This document shows, piece by piece, positions 1 through 7,036 of a stretch of DNA of 8,928 nt; the first letter of the stretch is position 1; each line of letters begins with the position of its first letter. Below the pieces are notes generated by a model. The model was not told the DNA's origin. It saw only the letters and a program-made list of their open reading frames with translations, and did not search any database. Source of the stretch: Acidobacteriota bacterium (GTDB lineage Bacteria; Acidobacteriota; Terriglobia; Terriglobales; Acidobacteriaceae); NCBI GenBank assembly GCA_021780095.1, contig JAJXZK010000413.1, forward strand, positions 1 to 8,928. The letters are read 5' to 3'. The translations under genes and the position numbers were made by a program.

Positions 1-1
1 C

Positions 2-385
2 GATCTCAACGACAATGTCATCATCGGCAACCATTTCTCGGGCAATGGAGCTGACAGTGGCGACGCAGCGACTCCGGGGACGGTCGGAATTAACGTCTAC
101 AGCGTTGCCCCGATCACCGGAACCGTAGTCTCGCAAAATACGTTTGACAATGAAGCGATCGACGTGGCCTTCAAGGCTTCAGCCGGCCAACTCAGCGTCC
201 ATTTCAACAATTTCCACAGAGGCGCGATGGGAGTCGACAACCTGGGCTCCGCGCCGATCAACGCCACAGAGAACTGGTGGGGTTGCACCACCGGTCCTGG
301 CAGCCACGGATGCGCAACTGCATCTGGACCGTCAATCTGGACAACTCCCTGGTTGTTTTCGCCGTTCCAACCCGACTCCAACTAA
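2..385 (+). CDS. C-terminal part of a right-handed beta-helix (NosD/pectate-lyase-like) exported protein, truncated by the window edge
   Basis: An open frame enters from the left edge and ends at TAA 383-385, giving 127 residues with no start in view. The visible protein is a run of short degenerate repeats rich in N, G, V and I (for example NVIIGNHFSGNG, VVSQNTFDNEAIDV, VHFNNF), the ladder pattern of parallel beta-helix proteins in which each rung ends in an Asn-rich turn. Near the C-terminus is NWWG followed by GPG and a Cys pair (NWWGC...HGC), a cap seen in many secreted beta-helix proteins of soil bacteria. It then ends in a short aromatic tail (WTTPWLFSPF). Such proteins are usually secreted or surface-bound and may bind or cleave polysaccharide; no catalytic residues can be judged from this fragment. 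The beta-helix fold is fairly sure, the substrate unknown. A strong hairpin follows the stop. Confidence 0.75.
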   Translation, partial: DLNDNVIIGNHFSGNGADSGDAATPGTVGINVYSVAPITGTVVSQNTFDNEAIDVAFKASAGQLSVHFNNFHRGAMGVDNLGSAPINATENWWGCTTGPGSHGCATASGPSIWTTPWLFSPFQPDSN

Positions 386-404
386 TGCAGCGGAGCTACC
401 TATC

Positions 405-437
405 GAACAGCCGGATCTTATCCCGATCCGGCTGTTC
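405..437 (+). terminator. Strong hairpin terminator between convergent genes
   Basis: A perfect 13-bp inverted repeat (GAACAGCCGGATC at 405-417, GATCCGGCTGTTC at 425-437) encloses a 7-nt loop. On the plus strand it is followed by TGTTTG, a short and imperfect U-rich tail, and it lies 19 bases after the beta-helix stop. On the minus strand it lies 44 bases beyond the galK stop but has no T-run, so it would work mainly for the plus-strand gene and perhaps as a 3' end stabiliser for the pst-galK transcript. Confidence 0.75.
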
Positions 438-481
438 TGTTTGAAGGTGCGTGCGCTTCCCTGGCGACGATCGTGGGCGAT

Positions 482-1636
482 CTAAGCGACTGGGCCTGCG
501 CCGTCGGAGGCGCGGCTTCGGTAGATTTCGGCCTGTATTCCGGTCGCTTGTTCATATCCGGCGCGAACATTGCGAACAAAGACGTCGGCGTGCTCCGCAG
601 CCACCAGGTTGATGGTACAGCCGCCAAATCCACCGCCAGTGATACGAGCGCCGAAGCAACCGGGCTGCCGCGCTGCCAGTTCCACCAGCAAATCCGTTTC
701 CATGCAACTGGCCTCATAGTTGTCTCTCATGCTGATGTGAGCGTCATGCATGATGCTGCCAAATTTGTGAAAATCCCCGCCACGCAGAGCTGCCGCCGCC
801 TCAAGGACTCGTTCGTCCTCGGTGACCACGTGCAGACAGCGACGAAAAATGTCCTCCGGCATCTCACTTTCGTAGCTCCGCAAATGCTCCTCGGTCACAT
901 CACGCAAGCTACGAATGTCAGGATAGTGCTGTTGAAGAATTCTCACCCCGGCCTGAACCTCCGCGCGCCGAGCGTTGTATTCTCCGCCGCCGGCCAGCGA
1001 ATGCTTCACCATGGAATTGCAGATGACCAAGAGCACGTCGCTCGGAAGCGGGAGCGCTTCGTAGTCGAGCGAACGACAGTCAATCAGCAGCGCGTGTTTG
1101 TCGACGCCGCAACAGGAGGTCAATGGGTCCATGATGCCACTCTGCGCGCCGACGAAATTGTTTTCAGAAAACTGACATATTTTCGCAATCTCAGGCTTGC
1201 TGAGAGTGGTCCCGGTATGCGCCAGAACAGCGATGGCAACAGCCACTTCAACAGAAGCCGAGGAACTGAGTCCAGAGCCAAGCGGAACATTCCCAGCCAG
1301 GGTCAGGTCGAAACCCTCGGGATGAATCCCGCGCTGCTCCAGAGTCCAAAGGACGCTGGTTGGATAGTCGCTCCAATGGCCGCGCCGGTGCGATGGCAAA
1401 TGCTGAAGGTCAAGGCTGATTTGCTCGTCAAAATTGACGGAGTAAATATTCGCCGTCGTATCGCTTCGCCGGCTGAGAACGGAAACGGTTCGCAGATCGA
1501 GCGCGGCAGGCATTACAAAGCCTTCGCTCGTGTCTGTGTGCTCGCCGATCAGGTTGACGCGACCAGGTGCCTGATAGTCGGCGCCCTGGGTGCCAAAACG
1601 CTTGGAATGGGTTTCTTGAATCGACTGCGCGGACAT
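482..1636 (-). CDS. galK: Galactokinase (GHMP kinase family)
   Basis: Phosphorylates alpha-D-galactose with ATP to galactose-1-phosphate, the entry step of the cytoplasmic Leloir pathway. The 384 residues match the family length (E. coli about 382). Seen in order: the galactokinase signature GRVNLIGEHTD at 25-35 (R26, E32, H33 and D35 are the expected sugar-contact residues), the ATP loop PLGSGLSSSAS at 118-128, GIMD at 167-170 with the expected catalytic base D170, EYNARR at 219-224 (Y220 sugar contact), and the C-terminal GHMP motif GGGFGGC at 334-340. Two signature positions differ from common forms: HTDTSEG where HTDYNDG is usual, and GIMDP where GIMDQ is usual. ATG 1636 is chosen because the same frame upstream reaches pstB's stop within 30 bases with no other start codon. 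No clear Shine-Dalgarno precedes it. It sits 30 bp after pstB on the same strand and in the same frame, so it is probably co-transcribed with the phosphate transporter. Function is confident; sugar specificity (galactose versus a related sugar) is slightly less so. Confidence 0.93.
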   Translation of the reverse strand: MSAQSIQETHSKRFGTQGADYQAPGRVNLIGEHTDTSEGFVMPAALDLRTVSVLSRRSDTTANIYSVNFDEQISLDLQHLPSHRRGHWSDYPTSVLWTLEQRGIHPEGFDLTLAGNVPLGSGLSSSASVEVAVAIAVLAHTGTTLSKPEIAKICQFSENNFVGAQSGIMDPLTSCCGVDKHALLIDCRSLDYEALPLPSDVLLVICNSMVKHSLAGGGEYNARRAEVQAGVRILQQHYPDIRSLRDVTEEHLRSYESEMPEDIFRRCLHVVTEDERVLEAAAALRGGDFHKFGSIMHDAHISMRDNYEASCMETDLLVELAARQPGCFGARITGGGFGGCTINLVAAEHADVFVRNVRAGYEQATGIQAEIYRSRASDGAGPVA

Positions 1637-1666
1637 GGTTTCTAGCGTATCAGTCGAGCGGAGCTA

Positions 1667-2512
1667 TCAACCAAATCGACCGGTCACGTAGTCTTGTGTC
1701 TGCTGATTTTCAGGATTCTGGAAGATCTGCTTGGCGCGATTCAGCTCAATCAATTCTCCATTCAGGAAGAAGCCGACGTAGTCAGCCACGCGCGCCGCCT
1801 GGAGCATGTTATGGGTGACAATCACAATGGTGCACAGGTTTTTAATCTCAAACAGAAGATCTTCGATCTTCGCCGTTGAGATTGGATCGAGTGCGGAGCA
1901 GGGCTCATCGAGCAACAGCACTTCCGGTTCCACCGCGAGCGCGCGTGCAATGCAGAGACGCTGCTGTTGGCCACCCGAGATGCCATTCGCAGACTGGTGC
2001 AACTTGTCCTTGACTTCATCCCAAAGGGCGGCGCGGCGCAGGCTCTTCTCCACCCTGTCGGCGATCTCGTTGCGGCGGATCGAAGGATCGAGGCGCAATC
2101 CATACGCGACGTTGTCAAATATTGATTTGGGGAACGGGGAGGGTTTCTGAAAGACCATGCCCACCACGCGACGCAGCCTTGTCGCAGGGAAACTGAAGAG
2201 ATCCCTGTCGCCCAGGCGAATACTACCCTCAACCCGCGTATCGGGGACGGTTTCATACATTCGATTCAATGTCCGTAGAAGGGTGGTCTTGCCGCATCCG
2301 GACGGACCAATAAACGCCATGACGCGCTTGTTGGGAACAATCAGGTTGATTCCCTTCAAGGCCTGGTGGGATCCGTAATAGAAATTTAGGTCCGCCACAG
2401 TAAACTGCGGCCAGGGTAACTTCTCATCTGACGGCTCATCTTCCGCGAATCGCACTTCGTGGGCTTTAGAGAGTTGGCTGAGGTCAAATGGTTTCATCGA
2501 TGTTGTCATCAC
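1667..2512 (-). CDS. pstB: Phosphate ABC transporter ATP-binding protein PstB
   Basis: Cytoplasmic ATPase that powers the PstSCAB high-affinity phosphate importer. All ABC motifs are present: Walker [10 protein letters not shown] at 69-77 (K75), Q-loop [18 protein letters not shown] starting near 121 (Q122), signature ISGGQQQR at 178-185, Walker B VLLLDE at 198-203 and H-loop H234. The FQKPxPFPxSIxDNVAYG stretch and the C-terminal TGRFG are typical of PstB rather than other ABC ATPases. The signature starts ISGGQ instead of the usual LSGGQ, a conservative change. About 35 residues precede the ABC core, a hydrophilic extension longer than in E. coli PstB. The start is GTG 2512 or ATG 2509 directly after it (both give nearly the same protein), 3 bases past the pstA stop, which suggests translational coupling. 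Its stop TGA is followed at once by an in-frame TAG. Confidence 0.96.
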   Translation of the reverse strand: MMTTSMKPFDLSQLSKAHEVRFAEDEPSDEKLPWPQFTVADLNFYYGSHQALKGINLIVPNKRVMAFIGPSGCGKTTLLRTLNRMYETVPDTRVEGSIRLGDRDLFSFPATRLRRVVGMVFQKPSPFPKSIFDNVAYGLRLDPSIRRNEIADRVEKSLRRAALWDEVKDKLHQSANGISGGQQQRLCIARALAVEPEVLLLDEPCSALDPISTAKIEDLLFEIKNLCTIVIVTHNMLQAARVADYVGFFLNGELIELNRAKQIFQNPENQQTQDYVTGRFG

Positions 2513-2515
2513 TGA

Positions 2516-3373
2516 TTACCCATGCGATATTTTCTTGCCACGCGCCAAAATTACGCGGGAAATGATGTTAAGCACCAGCAATCCTGAGAGTAGCACGAAG
2601 CCTGCCGCCCAGGCCTGTTTATGCCACTCTTCATAGGGTGAAATGGCATATGTATAGATGATCACAGGCAGCGAGGCGGATGGCTGCAACCATCCGGGGC
2701 TGTTAAAAAGATTGCCAAACGCGGTGAACAACAGCGGCGCGGTCTCCCCGGCAACGCGAGCGATGTCAAGCATAATGCCGGTCAAAATGCCATAAATTGC
2801 CGCTGGAATCACGATCGTCAGGATGGTTTCCGTTTTGCTCGCCCCAAGCGCCAGGCCGCCCTCCCGAAGGCTTCGCGGGACCGCCCGAAGGAAGTCCTCT
2901 GTGCTTCGTAACGCGATTGGAATCATCATGATGCCAAGTGCGACGCCGCCCGCAAGAGTCGAGAAATGGTGCATGGGCACAACCACCAAAGTGTAGACGA
3001 AAATTCCCATGACGACCGAGGGAACGCCGTTCAAGAGGTCAGTCGTGTAGCGGATCGTAAACGCGGACCATCCCCCGGCAAACTCGGACAGATAGATTCC
3101 GCCCAACAGACCAATCGGCACGCCGATCGCCGTCGCTAATGTCAGCAACTTGAGCGTTCCGACGATGGCGTTGACAACGCCACCGCCCGCCTGGCCCACC
3201 GGAGCGGGAATCTTTGTAAAGAAATCTAAGTTCAGAGAACTGGCGCCCTTCCAGAGCAGGTATCCCAAAATGGTCAACAGGACAGACAGCACCAGGAGCG
3301 TGCACAGGCCGGTCAGCGTCAACATGACGACGTTGGTGATCTTGCGAGACATGGGTGGGTAAGAAGCGCTCAT
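2516..3373 (-). CDS. pstA: Phosphate ABC transporter permease PstA
   Basis: Inner-membrane channel subunit that pairs with PstC. The 285 residues hold about six hydrophobic segments, near residues 14-40, 66-95, 112-135, 140-158, 190-208 and 255-275. The cytoplasmic EAA loop that docks on PstB is EGGLALGASKTETI (171-184) followed by IVIPAAIYGILTG. Other PstA hallmarks are NAIVGTL (68-74), GIYLSEFA (92-99), LLNGVPSVVMGIF (113-125) and RVAGETAPLLFTA (206-218). Its ATG overlaps the pstC stop as ATGA (3370-3373), so translation is coupled to pstC and the start is well fixed. Length and motif order are normal and nothing seems damaged. Confidence 0.96.
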   Translation of the reverse strand: MSASYPPMSRKITNVVMLTLTGLCTLLVLSVLLTILGYLLWKGASSLNLDFFTKIPAPVGQAGGGVVNAIVGTLKLLTLATAIGVPIGLLGGIYLSEFAGGWSAFTIRYTTDLLNGVPSVVMGIFVYTLVVVPMHHFSTLAGGVALGIMMIPIALRSTEDFLRAVPRSLREGGLALGASKTETILTIVIPAAIYGILTGIMLDIARVAGETAPLLFTAFGNLFNSPGWLQPSASLPVIIYTYAISPYEEWHKQAWAAGFVLLSGLLVLNIISRVILARGKKISHG

Positions 3374-4359
3374 CCGACCACCTCATGACCCTTCATGGTC
3401 AGCATCAACAGCCGGGCCAGCGCATTGAAAATCATGGTTACCACGAACAGCACCAGACCAAGCTCAATCAGTGCGTGCAGATACAGGTCGCCGGTCGCTT
3501 CTGTAAATTCATTCGCGATGACTGCGGCAATCGTATAGCCGGGTGCCATCAGCGATGTGGAAACCTGGGCCACATTTCCGATCACCATGGTGACCGCCAT
3601 GGTTTCGCCGAGGGCACGCGCCAGCGATAGGAAAATGGAGCCCATAATTCCCTGCCGCGCATATGGAACCACGGCGCGCCATGTCACATCCCACTTGGTT
3701 GCGCCGAGGGCCATCATCGCTTCGCGCTGGGACACCGGAACGGCGATCAGAACTTCGCGGGAAATGGAGATGATAAACGGCACGACCATGATCGAAAGCA
3801 CGATCGAGGCGGAAAAATAACTGACACCATAGAAGGTGCCGTTGAAGATCGGAATCCAGCCAAGAAATTTCTGGAACTCCGGCACCACATCGAACAGGAA
3901 CGGAATCAGCAGGAAGATCCCAATTAATCCATAGATGACGCTGGGTACCGCTGCTAGCAGTTCGATCAGGAAAGTCAGCCCGTTGGAAAGTTTTCGTGGG
4001 GCAAGCTCCGCCAGAAAGATCGCGGCCCCAAGCCCAATCGGAATAGAAATCGCCAACGCCAGCAACGAGGTCACAACCGTGCCATAGACAAACGGCCATG
4101 CGCCGAAATGTCCATTGACTGGGTCCCAAGTGCTGTCGACCAGAAAATGCCAGCCGAAGGCGTGCCGGGAAAGACGGGAGAAAACCCAGAGATGCTGCAC
4201 CAAGAGAGCGGTGATAACCAGGATCGACCAGCCGCCCGCGAGGGTGACAAGGTGAGCGACCTCATCCCCCTTACGCAGGCGTTCCCACCAGGTCTGCTTC
4301 CTATCCAAGCCCCTGGATTCAAATGGAGCTTCGGGGGATGCGAGTACAGCATTGGCCAT
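3370..4359 (-). CDS. pstC: Phosphate ABC transporter permease PstC
   Basis: Inner-membrane channel partner of PstA. The 329 residues have a soluble N-terminal stretch of about 35 residues and then roughly six hydrophobic segments near 37-60, 92-117, 127-157, 181-200, 238-262 and 295-320. Recognisable PstC stretches are FGAWPFVYGTVVTS (85-98), AIFLAELAP (113-121), ELLAAVPSVIYGL (133-145), the EAA loop EAMMALGATKWDV (213-225) and RALGETMAVTMVIGN (248-262). The order pstS-pstC-pstA-pstB is the classical one. The start ATG 4359 has a good Shine-Dalgarno, GGGAG (4366-4370, minus strand) with 6 nt spacing, and lies 22 bp after the pstS stop. The stop overlaps the pstA start by 4 bp. Confidence 0.96.
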   Translation of the reverse strand: MANAVLASPEAPFESRGLDRKQTWWERLRKGDEVAHLVTLAGGWSILVITALLVQHLWVFSRLSRHAFGWHFLVDSTWDPVNGHFGAWPFVYGTVVTSLLALAISIPIGLGAAIFLAELAPRKLSNGLTFLIELLAAVPSVIYGLIGIFLLIPFLFDVVPEFQKFLGWIPIFNGTFYGVSYFSASIVLSIMVVPFIISISREVLIAVPVSQREAMMALGATKWDVTWRAVVPYARQGIMGSIFLSLARALGETMAVTMVIGNVAQVSTSLMAPGYTIAAVIANEFTEATGDLYLHALIELGLVLFVVTMIFNALARLLMLTMKGHEVVG

Positions 4360-4381
4360 CGACCACTCCCAAAAGATTCAA

Positions 4382-5404
4382 CTAGTACTGCAGTTTTTTC
4401 ATTTGCAGCAATTCTTTCTGAACCACTGCCGCCGGCAAGGGAGCATAGGTCAACGGCGAACAGTATTGCTGTCCATCGGTCAATCCCCACTTCAGAAATG
4501 CCTTCAGCGCCTTTGCCTTCGTCATGTCGCTCATCTTCTCGGGAATCAAGAGCCAAGTATAAGTGGAGATGGGGTAGGCATCCGCACCAGGGGCATTGGT
4601 GATCGACACACGGAAGTCCGCGGGCATCGTCTTGGTTGCACCGGCAGCCGCAGAAGTCACAGATTTCAAATCGGCTTTGATGTAGTTGCCGGAGCTATTC
4701 TTCACTTCGCCATAAAGAATATGGTTTTGCACGGCGTAGATCAATTCGATGTAGCCGATCGAGTTCGGGATTCGCTGAATCAACCCAGCCACGCCTTCAT
4801 TTCCTTTGCCGCCCAGGCCGACTGGCCAGTTCACCGAGGTTCCCACGCCGATTTTGCTCTTCCACTCCGGACTCACCTTGGATAGATAGTCTGCCCAGGT
4901 ATACGTTGTCCCGGAGCCGTCCGACCGGTGAATCACAACAATATTGTTCGCCGGCAGCTTGACGCCCGGATTCGGCCCTTGAATCGCAGGATCATTCCAT
5001 TTCGTGATTTTTCCCAGGTAGATACCGGCGATGGCCTCAGGTGTAAATTTCAGTGTCGCGCTCACGCCCGGAATATTGTAAGAAGGCATCGCGGCTCCCA
5101 GCGCAGTCGGGAAATGCAGGATGGCTGTGCCGCGTTTTTGTTGGGCTTCCGCCAGTTGCGCGTCGGTCATGGGACCGTCGGTCGCCCCGAAATCAACAGT
5201 GCCTGCGATCAACTGGCGGATGCCGCCGCCGGAGCCAATGGACTGATAATTGACTTCAACATTGGAATGGAGTGCGTGGTAGTGGCCGGACCAGCTGGAA
5301 TACAGTGGATTTGCAAACGTGGAGCCTGCGCCAGTCAGCGAAATCTGTTGCGCAAAGGCGCTTGCGGTCGTGATCAGGGCCAATGCGAGAAGTCGACGAA
5401 TCAT
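4382..5404 (-). CDS. pstS: Periplasmic phosphate-binding protein PstS
   Basis: Substrate-binding protein that captures inorganic phosphate and hands it to PstCA. The 340 residues begin with a Sec signal peptide (basic MIRR, hydrophobic LLALALITT, likely cleavage after AFA at 16-18). There is no Cys at the cleavage site, so it should be soluble periplasmic rather than a lipoprotein. Phosphate-binding signatures are present: GAGSTFANPLY (25-35), GSGGGIRQ (57-64), DFGATDGPM (71-79, D76) and HRSDGSGTTYTW (159-170; R160, S161, D162, S164 and T166 in the positions known to contact phosphate in this family). Length is normal for PstS. It heads the operon; a good Shine-Dalgarno AAGAGGG lies at 5412-5418 with 7 nt spacing to ATG 5404. 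Transcription is likely raised under phosphate limitation, given the Pho-box-like repeat upstream. Confidence 0.96.
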   Translation of the reverse strand: MIRRLLALALITTASAFAQQISLTGAGSTFANPLYSSWSGHYHALHSNVEVNYQSIGSGGGIRQLIAGTVDFGATDGPMTDAQLAEAQQKRGTAILHFPTALGAAMPSYNIPGVSATLKFTPEAIAGIYLGKITKWNDPAIQGPNPGVKLPANNIVVIHRSDGSGTTYTWADYLSKVSPEWKSKIGVGTSVNWPVGLGGKGNEGVAGLIQRIPNSIGYIELIYAVQNHILYGEVKNSSGNYIKADLKSVTSAAAGATKTMPADFRVSITNAPGADAYPISTYTWLLIPEKMSDMTKAKALKAFLKWGLTDGQQYCSPLTYAPLPAAVVQKELLQMKKLQY

Positions 5405-5421
5405 TGAGAGTCCCTCTTAAT

Positions 5422-5435
5422 TTTCGATATCGAAA
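5422..5435. promoter_or_regulatory. 14-bp perfect palindrome in the pstS leader
   Basis: TTTCGATATCGAAA is a perfect dyad centred 24 bases upstream of the pstS start and just before its Shine-Dalgarno. A site of this kind could be an operator for a dimeric regulator. As RNA it would form at best a short stem with a tiny loop, so a DNA-binding role seems likelier. The regulator is unknown, and chance cannot be excluded for a single short site. Confidence 0.4.
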
Positions 5436-5444
5436 GTTTCGAGC

Positions 5445-5460
5445 GCCATGGCATCATGCC
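5445..5460. repeat. Two overlapping small dyads upstream of pstS
   Basis: GCCATGGC (5445-5452) is a perfect 8-bp palindrome and overlaps GGCATCATGCC (5450-5460), a 5+1+5 dyad. Together with the 14-bp palindrome nearby they make the pstS leader unusually rich in dyad symmetry. No function can be assigned, and short dyads of this size do occur by chance. Confidence 0.25.
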
Positions 5461-5503
5461 GCTCCTGTGCTTTTCGGAGGCACATCTACCTTCTATGGCA
5501 AGC

Positions 5504-5521
5504 AGGTGAAAATAAGATGAA
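5504..5521 (-). promoter_or_regulatory. Pho-box-like direct repeat upstream of pstS
   Basis: On the minus strand the sequence reads TTCATCT-TATT-TTCACCT: two 7-mers differing at two positions, separated by 4 bp, giving an 11-bp period. PhoB/PhoP-family regulators are known to bind 7-bp direct repeats (E. coli CTGTCAT-type, Bacillus TTAACA-type) with about this period, and the site lies 100 bp upstream of a gene that is usually in the Pho regulon. The match is to the architecture, not closely to the E. coli consensus, so the assignment is an inference. Confidence 0.35.
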
Positions 5522-5569
5522 TTTGCTCTCAAATCACGGGGAATGTTGGGTTTTTCCGTTTGATCGCGA

Positions 5570-5585
5570 TCGCCCGAACGGGCGA
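5570..5585. repeat. Small GC-rich hairpin in the divergent intergenic region
   Basis: TCGCCC (5570-5575) and GGGCGA (5580-5585) can pair around the tetraloop GAAC. It overlaps by two bases a perfect 10-bp palindrome GATCGCGATC (5562-5571). There is no T-run on either side, so it is not a terminator. It could be part of an operator between pstS and the aminotransferase gene, or chance. Confidence 0.25.
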
Positions 5586-5586
5586 G

Positions 5587-5616
5587 TTGGCGAGACACCG
5601 GCAAAATCGATAGACT
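5587..5616 (+). promoter_or_regulatory. Possible weak sigma-70 promoter for the aminotransferase gene
   Basis: TTGGCG (5587-5592) and TAGACT (5611-5616) each match four of six positions of the -35 and -10 consensus, with an 18-bp spacer. Transcription would begin around 5622-5625, leaving almost no leader before ATG 5627 but a leader of about 15 bases before the alternative ATG 5639. Weak boxes in a GC-rich genome make this tentative. Confidence 0.25.
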
Positions 5617-5626
5617 GCAAGAGTTC

Positions 5627-6823
5627 ATGTCAACCCCAATGGTAACGCGCACCGCTGCTGCTGCCTCGAGGCTCGCGTTGAGCGAAATCTCGGCGGACAT
5701 GCAGCAATCTGAGATTCGGGCCATGTCGGTCGAATGCGACCGCATCCACGGCATCAATCTCGCCCAGGGCGTGTGCGACATCGATCCGCCCCCTCCCGTA
5801 GTGCAGGCCGCCATCGCCGCGATCCGAGATGGGCACAATATCTACACGCGCTTAGATGGCATTTTTCCGCTTCGCGCCGAGATTTCTCGAAAATTTTCCG
5901 ATTACAACGGAATCCGCAGCGATCCTGAGGCAGGCATTCTTGTGACTTCAGGAGCGACAGGGGCATTTCTGGCCACCTGCATGGCATTGTTCAATCCGGG
6001 AGACGAAGTTCTGCTGTTTGAACCGTTCTACGGCTATCACCACAACACGCTATTATCCCAACGACTGAAGCCAGTGACAGTTCTGCTGGATGCGCCCAAC
6101 TGGACCCTGGACCTGGATCGTCTGCAACACGCGATCACGCCGAGGACGCGCGCGATCGTGATCAATACGCCGTGCAACCCCTCAGGCAAGGTGTTTCGCC
6201 GGCACGAACTGGAGGCGATTGCGCGAGTTGCGGAGCAGCACAATCTGTTCGTCATCACGGACGAAATCTACGAATATTTTTTGTGCGGTAACGTGCAACA
6301 CATCAGCTTTGCCTCTCTTCCAGGGATGGCGCAGCGCACCATCACGATCTCGGGATTCTCGAAGACATTCAGCATTACGGGCTGGCGCCTCGGCTATTTG
6401 ACGGCCGATCCGAAATGGGTCTCTGCAATTGGATATTTTCACGATGTCGCTTACGTTTGCGCCCCTTCACCGATGCAGTACGGCGCGGTCGCAGGTCTGC
6501 TGGAATTACCAAGCGACTATTACATCGACCTGGCAAAAGAATATGAGCAGAAACGCGACGAACTGGTCGACGCCCTGGTTGCAGCGGGCATGACTCCCTC
6601 TGTTCCAGACGGCGCGTATTACATCCTTGCGGACGCATCGCAACTCCCCGGCGCGACCGCGAAGGAACGAGCCAGGAATCTACTGGCGCGAACCGGAGTT
6701 GCCGCCGTTGCCGGGACGGCTTTCTTTACTGAGGGCAGAGGCGAAGATCTGATGCGATTCTGCTATGCGAAGAAACCGAAAGACTTAACTGAAGCCTGCC
6801 AACGGCTCCGAGCCATGGGCTAG
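5627..6823 (+). CDS. Class I/II PLP-dependent aminotransferase
   Basis: Cytoplasmic fold-type I aminotransferase that should move an amino group between an amino acid and a 2-oxo acid. The 398 residues match family length. PLP features seen: SGATGA (108-113) for the phosphate-binding turn, NTPCNPSG (180-187, N184), ITDEIYEYF (210-218, with D212 and Y215 contacting the cofactor), the Schiff-base lysine K246 in SGFSKTFSITGWRLGY (242-257, R254 phosphate contact) and R377 in MRFCYAKK, the usual carboxylate-binding arginine. NLAQGVCDIDPP near 44-55 corresponds to the NLGQGxPDFxxP entry segment of aspartate, kynurenine and methionine aminotransferase relatives. The overall look is subgroup I-gamma/kynurenine-aminotransferase-like, but the amino acid cannot be read from the sequence, so no symbol is given. 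ATG 5627 has AAGAG only 3 nt upstream; ATG 5639 (residue 5) is an equally possible start. It is transcribed away from pstS. Confidence 0.9.
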   Translation: MSTPMVTRTAAAASRLALSEISADMQQSEIRAMSVECDRIHGINLAQGVCDIDPPPPVVQAAIAAIRDGHNIYTRLDGIFPLRAEISRKFSDYNGIRSDPEAGILVTSGATGAFLATCMALFNPGDEVLLFEPFYGYHHNTLLSQRLKPVTVLLDAPNWTLDLDRLQHAITPRTRAIVINTPCNPSGKVFRRHELEAIARVAEQHNLFVITDEIYEYFLCGNVQHISFASLPGMAQRTITISGFSKTFSITGWRLGYLTADPKWVSAIGYFHDVAYVCAPSPMQYGAVAGLLELPSDYYIDLAKEYEQKRDELVDALVAAGMTPSVPDGAYYILADASQLPGATAKERARNLLARTGVAAVAGTAFFTEGRGEDLMRFCYAKKPKDLTEACQRLRAMG

Positions 6824-6868
6824 TGCGACCTCAAAGTCTGGGTGCAAACCAGGGCGAAGAATACAAGA

Positions 6869-6888
6869 AGACGCGCCGCACTGCGTCT
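6869..6888 (+). terminator. Weak hairpin after the aminotransferase gene
   Basis: AGACGC (6869-6874) and GCGTCT (6883-6888) form a 6-bp stem around an 8-nt loop, 46 bases after the aminotransferase stop. No T-run follows, so it is not a classical intrinsic terminator. It is the only reasonable candidate in the 6824-7027 gap, and termination there may be Rho-dependent. Confidence 0.2.
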
Positions 6889-6983
6889 ACGCTCATACCT
6901 CCAAGACGATCATAACCGGCCTTGTCATTGTTGCCATGTTGATTCCCTCATCCCAGCAATGGCATTCAAGAACACAACATGTT

Positions 6984-6992
6984 TGCTATGAT
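6984..6992 (+). promoter_or_regulatory. Possible extended -10 promoter for the downstream membrane-protein gene
   Basis: TGCTATGAT combines a TGn extension with TATGAT, five of six matches to the -10 consensus, 45 bp before the start at 7037. A -35 element at the right distance (6964-6969, TTCAAG) is poor, as is usual for extended -10 promoters. The surrounding stretch is more AT-rich than the genes on either side. It suggests that the downstream gene has its own promoter. Confidence 0.4.
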
Positions 6993-7036
6993 GACTGCAC
7001 TTTAGTACTCACTTTCTAGGTTACCAGGTGATTGCG

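Noticed and set aside
144..485. A 113-codon plus-strand ORF overlapping the beta-helix fragment in another frame
   Set aside because: The beta-helix frame shows repeated NxF and NWWG patterns. This frame shows none and runs through the terminator hairpin.
473..1645. A 390-codon plus-strand ORF covering the whole galK gene on the opposite strand
   Set aside because: The minus strand carries all galactokinase motifs at normal length. The antisense frame has no recognisable domain and is a shadow ORF expected in GC-rich coding DNA.
3509..4129. A 206-codon second minus-strand frame inside pstC
   Set aside because: It lies wholly within pstC, which has clear permease motifs. The translation looks like a frame-shifted membrane protein (Arg/Trp-rich) and has no support of its own.
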